DNA of 64,000 nt from Prolixibacteraceae bacterium (GTDB lineage Bacteria; Bacteroidota; Bacteroidia; Bacteroidales; Prolixibacteraceae): contig JALNYZ010000006.1 of the NCBI GenBank assembly GCA_023229575.1, forward strand, positions 139,188-203,187, given 5' to 3'. The notes beneath the pieces are model-generated. The model saw only the letters and a list, made by a program, of their open reading frames with translations. It did no database searches and was not told where the DNA came from. Position numbers and translations under genes: made by a program. Shown here in pieces: positions 31,171 to 40,060 of the stretch; position 1 is the stretch's first letter, and every line of letters begins with the position of its first letter.

Positions 31171-34100
31171 AAAATAAAAATTAAGGGAGAATAAAAATTA
31201 ATTATAGAAATTGGCCTTTCTGACCATTTTTTAGCAATTTGGTTACAACATCCTTTTGAAAACACGTCGCCCGCAACTATTGTCAGCAAAGTCTGTTTCA
31301 ACACTTTAGCTCCTTTGTGGTAAACGTAGTCGTTCAAAGATGGCCTCCGGATACCGGATACAGCCGGCCTGGGGTGTATGATAATCTGGGAGGTTTTATG
31401 AACAGACTCATTCCCGTTCAGGTCAATTACCCAGTAAGTAATTGTATGGGTAACATCCGAAAATGCCATACCATCACCCGGTAATGGTATGTCCCCGGGA
31501 TAAGTTGAGGGTTGCCCGGTGCCGGACACGGAAGGGGTTGGTGTCGAGGCAGAGAAATCAATTTGCCAGTGAAGCGCCAATTGACTGGCCGAGGTGCAAT
31601 TATCGGAAAAAGAGGCAGGATTTACATCCAGTACAGTACTTCCACTCTTGAAAAGATAGTAATCAGGAGCAGGATTTATTTTCAGCGCACTTGAGACTAT
31701 GGAAGCGGAGATGATATCCTCTACGCAAAAATTAAAGGGACCGGGGGCATTTATCACCGGAGGTTCCTTGTCAACCACCGTGATAACCTGGCTACACATA
31801 TCGGATCCGGAAACATTGGTTGCTGTCCAGTTAATCGTGGTGGTACCAACATTAAAAGTATAGGGTACCGGAGTGACTGATCCTGTGCCTGTCGCAGTGC
31901 CTGAAGCAGGCGTTGCCCCTGACATGGACCAGGTATAGGTTATTGGCTCTGCTCCTGACAACTTAACAGGAAATCCGGGATCAAAGGCCGCTGAGCATAA
32001 GCCCGGGTCGTTGTCCTTCGTAATATTTGGCTGACAATTGATGTCGGGCTTAGACAATACAGTTACCGTGAAGGAACAGGTTGCCGTGTGGCCATTGACG
32101 TCTTTCACAGCATATTGAATGGTAGTTATCCCAACATTGAAGTTGGATGGTGATGGGATAATGTTCACTCCTGTAGCCGGAGAACTCCCGGTTGTTGCGC
32201 CTGTCATATCCCAGGTAAGCGAAAATCCGGGACAATCATCTCCATAAGCCGGAGCCGGAATGGCCACATTGGAAGCAAAAAGCTTCTCAAAATCTGCATT
32301 TACCGTGATATTGGCAGGGCATGCAAGCGTTGGATTTTTGTCAGTAACGGTGATTTTCTGTACACAAGTGGTGCTGTTCCCGGAAGCATCTGTTATAGTC
32401 CAGTTGACCGTTGTTACACCCACCGGATAGGTTCCAGTGCCATCGTCCGTATTGTTAAAGCTGTTTATTACCGTATATCCCTCGTTACACGGATCATTGA
32501 CAAGAAGTTTGGGAACGGTTACCAAAGCACTGCAAATACCGGGATCAGTCGATGCAGTGATATCTGCCGGACATCCGGATGTCAGAACAGGTTTGACCAG
32601 GTCTTTTATCCGGACATCAAAAGAACAGCTGGCCGTATTTCCCGCTCCATCAATTGCTGTATAGGTTACGGTCGTGATTCCTACATTGAATGTTTGTCCG
32701 CCAACAACATTGATACCTGTCAAAGGACTGCTTCCTACTGTTGCCCCACTCATGGTCCAGATTTGCGCAACAACAGAACAATTATCGGTAGCTACCGGAT
32801 TCGGAATGATCACATTGGACAGTGAACAATTTCCTGGTAAGGCAGTTTGAGTCACATTGGCCGGACATGTGATGAGAGGCTTCTGAATGTCGGTGATGGT
32901 TACTTTTTGCGTACAAATTGTAGTATTTCCGGAAGCATCAGTGACCGTCCAGTTCACGGTGGTTATTCCTACAGGATAGGTGCCTGAGGCATTGTCTGTA
33001 TTGTTAAAGCTGTTATTTACCGTATATCCTTCGTTACACGGATCACTTACAACTAGTTTGGGAATGGTAACAGCGGCTGAGCACATTCCGGGATCATTCA
33101 CCATGGTTACATCCGTAGGACAACCGGAGGTAACTACCGGCTTGTTCAAATCTTTGATCCACACATCGAAAGAGCAACTGGATGAATTCCCGGCGCCATC
33201 CGTTACTGTATAGCTTACGGTCGTGATTCCGACATTGAAAGTCTGACCACCTACAACGTTAATGCCGGTTAAAGGACTGCTCCCCACGGTTGCACCGCTC
33301 ATGGTCCAGGTTTGGGTTACAACGGCACAATTATCTGTTGCAACCGGATTTGGAATGACTACACCGGCCAGGGAGCAATTTCCCGGCAGGGCAGTCTGGG
33401 TTACATTGGCAGGGCAGGTTATTGCCGGACTGATATTGTCTTTCACTGTGACCGTTTGCGTGCAGGTAGATTTATTTCCACATGCATCAGAGGCAGTCCA
33501 GGTAACTACCGTAGCCCCCTTCGGAAATTGAGCTGGCGCATTGTTGGTAATGGTCACACTCGAACATCCATCTGTCGCAGAAAGTGATCCGAGTACCACA
33601 CCCGTGGCGTAACATTGTCCTGCATCGGTATCGACAGTAACATTGGCCGGACAGGAGGAGAGTACCGGGGGCTGGGTATCGGTAATTAAGAAAGTTGCTG
33701 TCGTTGTATTTTTATTGCCACAAGCATCTGTTGCAGTGAAAGTCACAATAATTGAAGCGTTGCAGGGGGTTGTATTCCATGTTTGGGTTAGATGGTTATC
33801 GCTCCATTCGGGATTGTTATCGCACAAATCGGCGGCAACTGCGCCTCCTTTGCTGGCCAGCCAAGCAACATACACCGGATTAAGATTGGGATCACCCCCC
33901 TGACAGGAGGCATTCATATTGGCTGCCTGTGTTACAATCGATGGTGCCTGCGTATCAATGACACTAATGTTTGAGTTTACACTACTAACATTTCCACACT
34001 GGTCTGTAGCAGAAAAAGTGACGTCCAAGCTAGTATTGCATGCCATGGTAATTCCGGTAAAATTATTGGTTGGAACAACATTCACCAATGTACCATCGGG

Positions 34101-36551
34101 TTTCGTATAAGTGGCAGTAGCGCTGGCCAGCCAATTCGTAATTTGCTGATTCGCTGTAGGATCACCGCATTGAATCGATAAGCGTGGAGGTATTGTTAGA
34201 AAAGTGGGGCCAACATTGTCCAGGGCCACATCAAAATCAAATACGGCAGTATTACAGGCAACCCCACTAAGAATATCTGTCACTTTGAGGGAATATGGTC
34301 CCACTGCAACGGGCTTATAACTTGCCGAACCACTGTAAATTGGCGTTCCAATAGCCCCGTGCCCAGTGTACCAGTTGAAAGAATAGCTGGCGGCCGGTGA
34401 TATGTTTGCTGTAAGTGTGGGCATGTTACCAAGGCACACCAGGGCCGGATCGGTATTCCAGACCAATTCTATCTTTTGTTTGACGTAAACTGTCGCAATT
34501 GCACAATCTGTGCCAAGTGCATTACAGATCGTTGTGCCAACGTTACCACAAACTTCGTACTGAATAACAGGAGGTGAATTTACATCGGCAACAAAGAAAG
34601 GATTGGCGACAGTTGTACTTGAAAGATAAGCGTTGTATTGACCTCTGAAACCTGGAGAGATACTGTTCCAAACGGGATTGCTTTGAATCCCTGTTGCGGT
34701 TATCTGGCTGTTACAATCTACCCTTGTTGTTATATTTCCGGGAGCAATAACTCCCGGGACAGAACGAAAAGTAAAATCGTTTTTGTTGGCCCCTGGTTTA
34801 CAATAGGTAAATAAATGAAAAGCCCCTGTCGGCATGCAAATTGTATTTCCATTAATTGATACACTTGAACAGTCTATCCTCCAATCCTGCGGGGATGGAG
34901 TTGCTCCATCAACGAGAATTTCAACACCAATGGCATTTGGATCCAGTCTGACATTAAAAGAGATACAATTCGCATCAACACAACAGGCTCCATTTCTTTG
35001 TTGATCGTCAAATTCTATCGAACCGCTTGGTTGTCCAAGCAAATCCACCAAATGGAAATTCGTGCCGGTTGTACACTTGGAACAACCACATTCCCCCAAT
35101 ACAGTAATAGTTTGGACAACATCGGCATAGTTTCCGCAGGGATCCGAAATCCTATAAATGCGCGTCACGCTAGTTGGGCAATAACCTGGCTTCCCTTCCA
35201 ATCCATTGGCTATTTCATTGAAAAGGATTAAGGACAATGCGCCACAATTGTCTGTTGCTGTTCCTCCGGCAGTAATGAATTGAGCCAAAGTTGCATAGGG
35301 GACAGGAATATCCGCGGGGCAACCTACCGATATATTTGGGACTGTTGCAACTGGCTTCGTATTGTCTGATACTATTATTGTCTGAATTCCGGATGCGGTA
35401 TTTCCACTGCAATCGGTGGCTGTCCAGGTTCTTGATATGGTATTATCGCCGCCACAAGCTCCACTTGCCACATTATCAACAAAGGTGATATTGGTTGGAC
35501 TACAATTGTCTGTTGCTGTTGCAGTTCCTGTTGAAGCCGGCAAAATGCTCTGTTCGCAGCTTAGGGTCAGGTCCGGGGGAGTAGTTAGAACGGGTTTAAT
35601 GTTATCCTTCACTGTAATAAGCTGTGTTTTAACTTCAAAATTACCGGCTGCATCTGTAACCCTCCACGTACGGGTAATGGTATAAGGCAGGTTGCAGCCC
35701 CCACCAACCGGAACAGGCGCCCCATCCGAATAGGTTGTTATTAAACCGAAAGTGGCAGTACAGTTATCCGAGAGTGTAACAACATTCCCTGTAATTGCCG
35801 GGGAAACATTTATGCTACCAGTCGCATCATTGAAAATGGTAATATTGTTTGGCGCCGTAAAAACTGGCTTTGTCACATCATCCAAATTCAGGATGAATGT
35901 TTGTGGCGTTGATGTACAACCAACTGCATTTTTTACAGTCAGGACAAATTGATAATTTCCCTTGGCAACCCCTGCCGGGAGTGAAATGGTCAAAGGGCTT
36001 GCACCAAAGGCTACATTTACCAATGGAACAAAACCGGGAATGGCCGGCACACCTGCAGACAGACTGTATGAAACCGGGGTGCCACTGGTTGAAGAGTAAT
36101 TCAGCAAAAAATTTGGAACCCCCGGGCAATAGACAGGGAAAGCGTCTAATGTTACAGAGAGTACGGATGTCACTGGTGGTTCGGTGACATTGACGGAAGC
36201 ATTTACAGTATTTCCGCCATCATCTGCCAAAACAGTGTACGAACCGGCAATGAGATTGGTAAAAATCCCGGTTGTATTTGTGACCGAACCAGGAGTAAGG
36301 GTATAATTGACCGTACCTCCTGACCCGCCAGAGAAACTGGAGGTAATTGAACCGTTGTTTCCCCCGTAACAAGTAACATTTGAAGCGGTCAAAGTCAGCA
36401 ACAATGCATTCCCTGAATCCTCCGGAATGGTACTTTTTATAGTGTTGTAAAGTTCAAATGGACAAGAAGCATTTTTACCGGCAAAAGTATTCTGTACCGA
36501 AACCAAAACTAAAACAACAGTAGCAACAAGAAAACCAATTCTCACCAACAT
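31167..36551 (-). CDS. Giant HYR/SprB-repeat adhesin-like protein, first gene of triad B
   Basis: About 1794 residues from the ATG that starts the signal peptide MLVRIGFLVATVVLVLVSVQ; a reading from 36680 would add 43 atypical residues. A SprB-type repeat comes first (NVTCYGGNNGSITSSFSGGS). About a dozen HYR (hyalin) and related domains follow, recognisable by CPANVTV..., DNC and VxWTxTDASGN. An Ig-like SprB/PKD segment lies in the middle. Two tandem copies of a 183-residue unit (HYR pair) occur at 32310-33408. The C-terminal module (FSDNCTSASQLALHWQIDF, ITYWVIDLNGNES) matches the end of the triad-A first protein. After it come about 60 residues of AT-rich, unusual sequence overlapping the next start. 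No canonical T9SS sorting domain is visible. Probably a secreted adhesin. Confidence 0.85.
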   Translation of the reverse strand: MLVRIGFLVATVVLVLVSVQNTFAGKNASCPFELYNTIKSTIPEDSGNALLLTLTASNVTCYGGNNGSITSSFSGGSGGTVNYTLTPGSVTNTTGIFTNLIAGSYTVLADDGGNTVNASVNVTEPPVTSVLSVTLDAFPVYCPGVPNFLLNYSSTSGTPVSYSLSAGVPAIPGFVPLVNVAFGASPLTISLPAGVAKGNYQFVLTVKNAVGCTSTPQTFILNLDDVTKPVFTAPNNITIFNDATGSINVSPAITGNVVTLSDNCTATFGLITTYSDGAPVPVGGGCNLPYTITRTWRVTDAAGNFEVKTQLITVKDNIKPVLTTPPDLTLSCEQSILPASTGTATATDNCSPTNITFVDNVASGACGGDNTISRTWTATDCSGNTASGIQTIIVSDNTKPVATVPNISVGCPADIPVPYATLAQFITAGGTATDNCGALSLILFNEIANGLEGKPGYCPTSVTRIYRISDPCGNYADVVQTITVLGECGCSKCTTGTNFHLVDLLGQPSGSIEFDDQQRNGACCVDANCISFNVRLDPNAIGVEILVDGATPSPQDWRIDCSSVSINGNTICMPTGAFHLFTYCKPGANKNDFTFRSVPGVIAPGNITTRVDCNSQITATGIQSNPVWNSISPGFRGQYNAYLSSTTVANPFFVADVNSPPVIQYEVCGNVGTTICNALGTDCAIATVYVKQKIELVWNTDPALVCLGNMPTLTANISPAASYSFNWYTGHGAIGTPIYSGSASYKPVAVGPYSLKVTDILSGVACNTAVFDFDVALDNVGPTFLTIPPRLSIQCGDPTANQQITNWLASATATYTKPDGTLVNVVPTNNFTGITMACNTSLDVTFSATDQCGNVSSVNSNISVIDTQAPSIVTQAANMNASCQGGDPNLNPVYVAWLASKGGAVAADLCDNNPEWSDNHLTQTWNTTPCNASIIVTFTATDACGNKNTTTATFLITDTQPPVLSSCPANVTVDTDAGQCYATGVVLGSLSATDGCSSVTITNNAPAQFPKGATVVTWTASDACGNKSTCTQTVTVKDNISPAITCPANVTQTALPGNCSLAGVVIPNPVATDNCAVVTQTWTMSGATVGSSPLTGINVVGGQTFNVGITTVSYTVTDGAGNSSSCSFDVWIKDLNKPVVTSGCPTDVTMVNDPGMCSAAVTIPKLVVSDPCNEGYTVNNSFNNTDNASGTYPVGITTVNWTVTDASGNTTICTQKVTITDIQKPLITCPANVTQTALPGNCSLSNVIIPNPVATDNCSVVAQIWTMSGATVGSSPLTGINVVGGQTFNVGITTVTYTAIDGAGNTASCSFDVRIKDLVKPVLTSGCPADITASTDPGICSALVTVPKLLVNDPCNEGYTVINSFNNTDDGTGTYPVGVTTVNWTITDASGNSTTCVQKITVTDKNPTLACPANITVNADFEKLFASNVAIPAPAYGDDCPGFSLTWDMTGATTGSSPATGVNIIPSPSNFNVGITTIQYAVKDVNGHTATCSFTVTVLSKPDINCQPNITKDNDPGLCSAAFDPGFPVKLSGAEPITYTWSMSGATPASGTATGTGSVTPVPYTFNVGTTTINWTATNVSGSDMCSQVITVVDKEPPVINAPGPFNFCVEDIISASIVSSALKINPAPDYYLFKSGSTVLDVNPASFSDNCTSASQLALHWQIDFSASTPTPSVSGTGQPSTYPGDIPLPGDGMAFSDVTHTITYWVIDLNGNESVHKTSQIIIHPRPAVSGIRRPSLNDYVYHKGAKVLKQTLLTIVAGDVFSKGCCNQIAKKWSERPISIINFYSPLIFIL
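32310..33408 (-). repeat. Tandem duplication of a 550-bp HYR-domain pair
   Basis: Two consecutive units of about 549 bases (32310-32858 and 32859-33408) encode nearly the same 183 residues, including CPANVTQTALPGNCSL and QTFNVGITTV in each. The length is a multiple of three, so the frame is kept. Differences are mostly synonymous or conservative. Confidence 0.85.
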
Positions 36552-37186
36552 GGGCACGACTTTCCCGGGTGATTTCCCACAAAAAAATTGTCTTTTGCCG
36601 GTATCGTTTTCAAACCAACAAAAGGCAAGTATGACAGAAATGGTCAGATGGGCCGACCTTCTTAATTTTGGACACAACATAAGTTCAATATCTAAGGGAA
36701 ATATCTAACCTCATTGTTAATACCAACATTCGTAAAATCGTAACCTTCGAAATATTACGTTAAACGCCCGTTTTTTAATAAACAACTATAAATAAACCGG
36801 TTAAAAATAACGCTAAAACTCTATTTATAACAATTCAAAATGAAAAGTCCCTTCATTCGAATGGTCAATGTATAAAAAAAGGAAATATTTGCCTGTCTTT
36901 TTAAGCTATCAACATACATGTTATGATAATATTTTCCAAAAGTATGTGCGAAAAAATGAGTTAATAAGAGATGTGTAAACTTCCTTAAATTTCTAATTAT
37001 TGTTAACCTCTGTATTAGTTTAAATCCAGTATAAATTACCAAAATGGTCAAAAATAGAGGCAGTCTAAATAACCATTTTGCCATCCTGAGAATAAAACAA
37101 ATGATTTCAATCTTTAATAGTGCAATAATTCATTGGGGCCTTCCCCGCCAATCGGGATAACCTCATTTTTAATTAATGCGGAAAAA
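36552..37186. other. AT-rich gap between the adhesin gene and the RND adaptor gene
   Basis: No supportable gene. An 87-codon minus-strand frame (36821-37084) has low-complexity, AT-driven composition and is not called. A minus-strand TACTTTTG near 36938 is a possible but distant -7 element. Confidence 0.5.
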
Positions 37187-38509
37187 CTATTTCTTGGCCT
37201 GGTAAAGATCTTCAATCTTCACAATTTGAACGGAGGTAGAATCTTTCAATGTTTTCGAAATTAATCCATAGGGAGCCACAATCACTTCGTCCCCAACAGC
37301 CAGACCTTCCAAAATTTCAATTCTCGTATTGTCCTGAATACCCGTTATAACCCTTTTCTTCCAGGCAAGATTATTTTTTATCACGAATACCACTTCGTGC
37401 TGTTCAGGTTCTTTAGGAGCAATCTCCTTTGAATCTGTATCCGTTGCTCCAACTTTTTCCATCTGCTCGCCAGCCTTTTTGAAGGTACCATCATCTCCAC
37501 GGGTTGTAACTGCCTGGATAGGAACGGAAATAATCCCTTTGCGGGTATCAGTCAGTATCTCAACGGTTGCCGACATTCCCGGGAGGAACGGGTACTTCAG
37601 GGTATCCTTTTCGATCAGGTCCTGGTAAGATTTTGCCAGCAATACAATTTTGACATTAAAATTAGTCACTTGATCTACAGTCGTTCCGGTGACATTTGCA
37701 GAACTGGCAATCTCAGTGACAATGCCATTAAACTTTCGTTTGAGGTAGGCATCGATTTCGATGTTGGCAGTATCCGATTTTTGCACTTTGACAATGTCGT
37801 TCTCATTGACCTCCACTTTCACTTCCATGGTATTCAGATCAGCCACTGTCATCAATTCAGTTCCGGCAAACTGGTTGGTTCCAACCACCTTCTCTCCCTT
37901 TTCGACATTCAATTTGGAGACGGTTCCATCGATTGGGGAGAAAATCTTGGTTTTAGTCAGGTTCTCGTTGGCCTCTTTAACACTTGATTCTGCACTTTTG
38001 ACGGAATACCTGGCGGCCTGAACTTCAGAAATAGCCACTTTCCACGCAGCCTCAATGGTCTCAAATTCGGATTTTGGGATGGTCTTTTTTTCGAGCAACT
38101 GTTTAGCCCTCTGATAATTGAGTTCCCTCTCGATGAGCTGTGCCTCCGCTTGCGCCAACCTTGCTTTTTGGGTATTGAGCGAAGCCTCGATCCTGCTAAG
38201 GCTCGATTGATAGATATCCGGCTTAATCACCACTAAAAGATCGCCCTTTTTAACTTTTTCGCCCTCCTTAACAGGAAGTTCAATGATCTCACCCGGTACT
38301 TCCGGACTGATTTTCACCTCTTTCAGGGGCTTTAGTTTTCCGTTGGCGGTAATGATCTCGGTAATATCCCTGATCCCGACTTTCTCGGTAGAGACCTTTA
38401 GCGTTAAATCCTTCCCGAACCAACCTCTCTTTTTACCAATGACCAACAGAACCATCACGGCTATTCCAATGACGATAATCCAGGGCAAAAATCTATTTTT
38501 CTTCTTCAT
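37187..38509 (-). CDS. HlyD/MacA-type periplasmic adaptor of an efflux pump
   Basis: 440 residues. An N-terminal membrane anchor (WIIVIGIAVMVLLVIG) follows a lysine-rich start. The lipoyl/barrel-sandwich halves are visible (ISPEVPGEIIELPVKEGEKV and IFSPIDGTVSKLNVEKGEKV) around a coiled-coil hairpin at about residues 105-190. The beta-barrel and membrane-proximal domains follow (LPGMSATVEILTD). Such adaptors join an inner-membrane transporter (MacB ABC or RND) to a TolC-like channel. No such partner is adjacent, which is unusual, so its pump must be encoded elsewhere. Substrate unknown. Confidence 0.88.
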   Translation of the reverse strand: MKKKNRFLPWIIVIGIAVMVLLVIGKKRGWFGKDLTLKVSTEKVGIRDITEIITANGKLKPLKEVKISPEVPGEIIELPVKEGEKVKKGDLLVVIKPDIYQSSLSRIEASLNTQKARLAQAEAQLIERELNYQRAKQLLEKKTIPKSEFETIEAAWKVAISEVQAARYSVKSAESSVKEANENLTKTKIFSPIDGTVSKLNVEKGEKVVGTNQFAGTELMTVADLNTMEVKVEVNENDIVKVQKSDTANIEIDAYLKRKFNGIVTEIASSANVTGTTVDQVTNFNVKIVLLAKSYQDLIEKDTLKYPFLPGMSATVEILTDTRKGIISVPIQAVTTRGDDGTFKKAGEQMEKVGATDTDSKEIAPKEPEQHEVVFVIKNNLAWKKRVITGIQDNTRIEILEGLAVGDEVIVAPYGLISKTLKDSTSVQIVKIEDLYQAKK

Positions 38510-38616
38510 TCGTTGTTGATTATCTTAATATTTATTCAGACAGATTGTCGATCCAATGCTAATTCATCTTTCGTTTGCCTCATACTGAATTCACCTTGTA
38601 AAACATGAGGAAAGTA

Positions 38617-38648
38617 TTGAAAGCCTTCATAAAAATAGCATAATTTTG
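38617..38648 (+). promoter_or_regulatory. Bacteroidota-type promoter of kbl
   Basis: TTG at 38617-38619 and TAATTTTG at 38641-38648 with 21 bases between. The leader to the kbl ATG is about 50 bases. Confidence 0.6.
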
Positions 38649-38705
38649 CGTTAAGATCTTCAATTTTAGGATCAAATTCTTGAATTCATTAAAAAACATT
38701 CAGTT

Positions 38706-39896
38706 ATGTACGGAAAGATCAAAGAGCACCTCCAAAAAGAACTTGAATCCATACGGGAAGCAGGACTCTATAAAAATGAACGTTTGATCGTCTCGCCACA
38801 AGATGCCGTTATCCGGTTGTCGACAGGAAAAGAAGTTTTGAATTTTTGTGCCAACAATTATCTCGGACTTTCCAATCATCCTAAACTGATACAGGCTGCA
38901 ACTGAGGCATTGCAATCGCATGGATACGGCATGTCATCCGTCCGGTTTATTTGCGGCACCACAGATCTGCACAAGACGCTTGAGCAAAAAATTGCCGAAT
39001 TTTTTGGAACCGAAGATACCATCCTCTATGCCGCATGCTTTGACGCCAACGGCGGAATTTTTGAACCATTGTTTACGGAGGAGGATGCCATCATTTCAGA
39101 TTCCCTGAACCATGCTTCCATTATCGATGGTGTGCGTTTGAGCAAAGCGAAAAGGTTTAAGTACAACAATGCCGATATGCAGGATTTGGAAGCTCAGCTC
39201 ATACTTGCCAAAGAGGCGAGGTTCAAAATAATCGTCACAGATGGAGTATTCTCGATGGATGGAAATGTCGCACCCCTGGACCAAATCAATATTTTGGCCA
39301 AAAAATATGACGCATTAATAATGGTAGACGAGTGTCATTCTGCAGGAGTAGTTGGAAAGACCGGGCGTGGGGTAACAGAATTATTTGACATCAGGGGAGA
39401 GGTGGATATCATTACAGGAACCCTGGGCAAAGCATTTGGAGGTGCGCTGGGTGGTTTTACTACCGGACGAAAAGAGGTGATTGAATTGCTTCGACAGCGG
39501 TCGAGGCCATACCTGTTTTCCAACTCCCTGCCTCCGGCGGTGGTCAATGCAGGCATTAAAATGTTCTCTATGATGGCTGAAACTACTGAATTGCAGGACA
39601 AACTTCATCAAAACACAGGCTATTTCATGTCAGGGATGCTGGCTGCTGGATTCGATATCAAACCCAGCAAATCCGCCATCTGCGCAGTGATGCTGTATGA
39701 TGCAAAACTTTCACAGGATTTTGCCTCACGATTACTGGATGAAGGAATCTATGTGATTGGATTCTATTATCCTGTGGTTGCGCAAGGGCAGGCCCGCATC
39801 CGGGTCCAACTGTCTGCAGCACACACGCAGGCCCACCTGGAGAAGGCAGTTGCTGCATTCACAAAAATTGGTAAGTCACTGGGTATTATCAAGTAA
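38706..39896 (+). CDS. kbl: Glycine C-acetyltransferase (2-amino-3-ketobutyrate CoA ligase)
   Basis: PLP enzyme that joins glycine and acetyl-CoA or, in threonine breakdown, splits 2-amino-3-ketobutyrate. 396 residues, alpha-oxoamine synthase length. Visible motifs: NNYLGLSNHPKLIQAA, SHGYGMSSVRFICGTTDLHK, DSLNHASIIDG, the Asp of VDECHSAGVVG and the PLP-lysine motif GTLGKAFGGALGG (Lys at about 242). It differs from serine palmitoyltransferase, which is close, by the near-complete match to Kbl at the SVRFICGT region. No threonine dehydrogenase gene is adjacent. Own promoter upstream. Confidence 0.93.
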   Translation: MYGKIKEHLQKELESIREAGLYKNERLIVSPQDAVIRLSTGKEVLNFCANNYLGLSNHPKLIQAATEALQSHGYGMSSVRFICGTTDLHKTLEQKIAEFFGTEDTILYAACFDANGGIFEPLFTEEDAIISDSLNHASIIDGVRLSKAKRFKYNNADMQDLEAQLILAKEARFKIIVTDGVFSMDGNVAPLDQINILAKKYDALIMVDECHSAGVVGKTGRGVTELFDIRGEVDIITGTLGKAFGGALGGFTTGRKEVIELLRQRSRPYLFSNSLPPAVVNAGIKMFSMMAETTELQDKLHQNTGYFMSGMLAAGFDIKPSKSAICAVMLYDAKLSQDFASRLLDEGIYVIGFYYPVVAQGQARIRVQLSAAHTQAHLEKAVAAFTKIGKSLGIIK

Positions 39897-40060
39897 CAGG
39901 TTAATTAAAAAACCTGGCCGAAGGTTGCTTTTCCTCTTTCCCAAACCCGAATTTGTGTAGAAATAAAATTAATTTTACCGATTGAATTTCAGGAAGTAAT
40001 TTCGACTTTAACCGGCTTAATCTCCCTGTATCCGGATCACATTTTTATCAATATTCTATA

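Noticed and set aside
36821..37084. 87-codon minus-strand frame in the gap before the RND adaptor
   Set aside because: Lys/Leu/Phe-rich AT composition, no promoter and no homology recognised.
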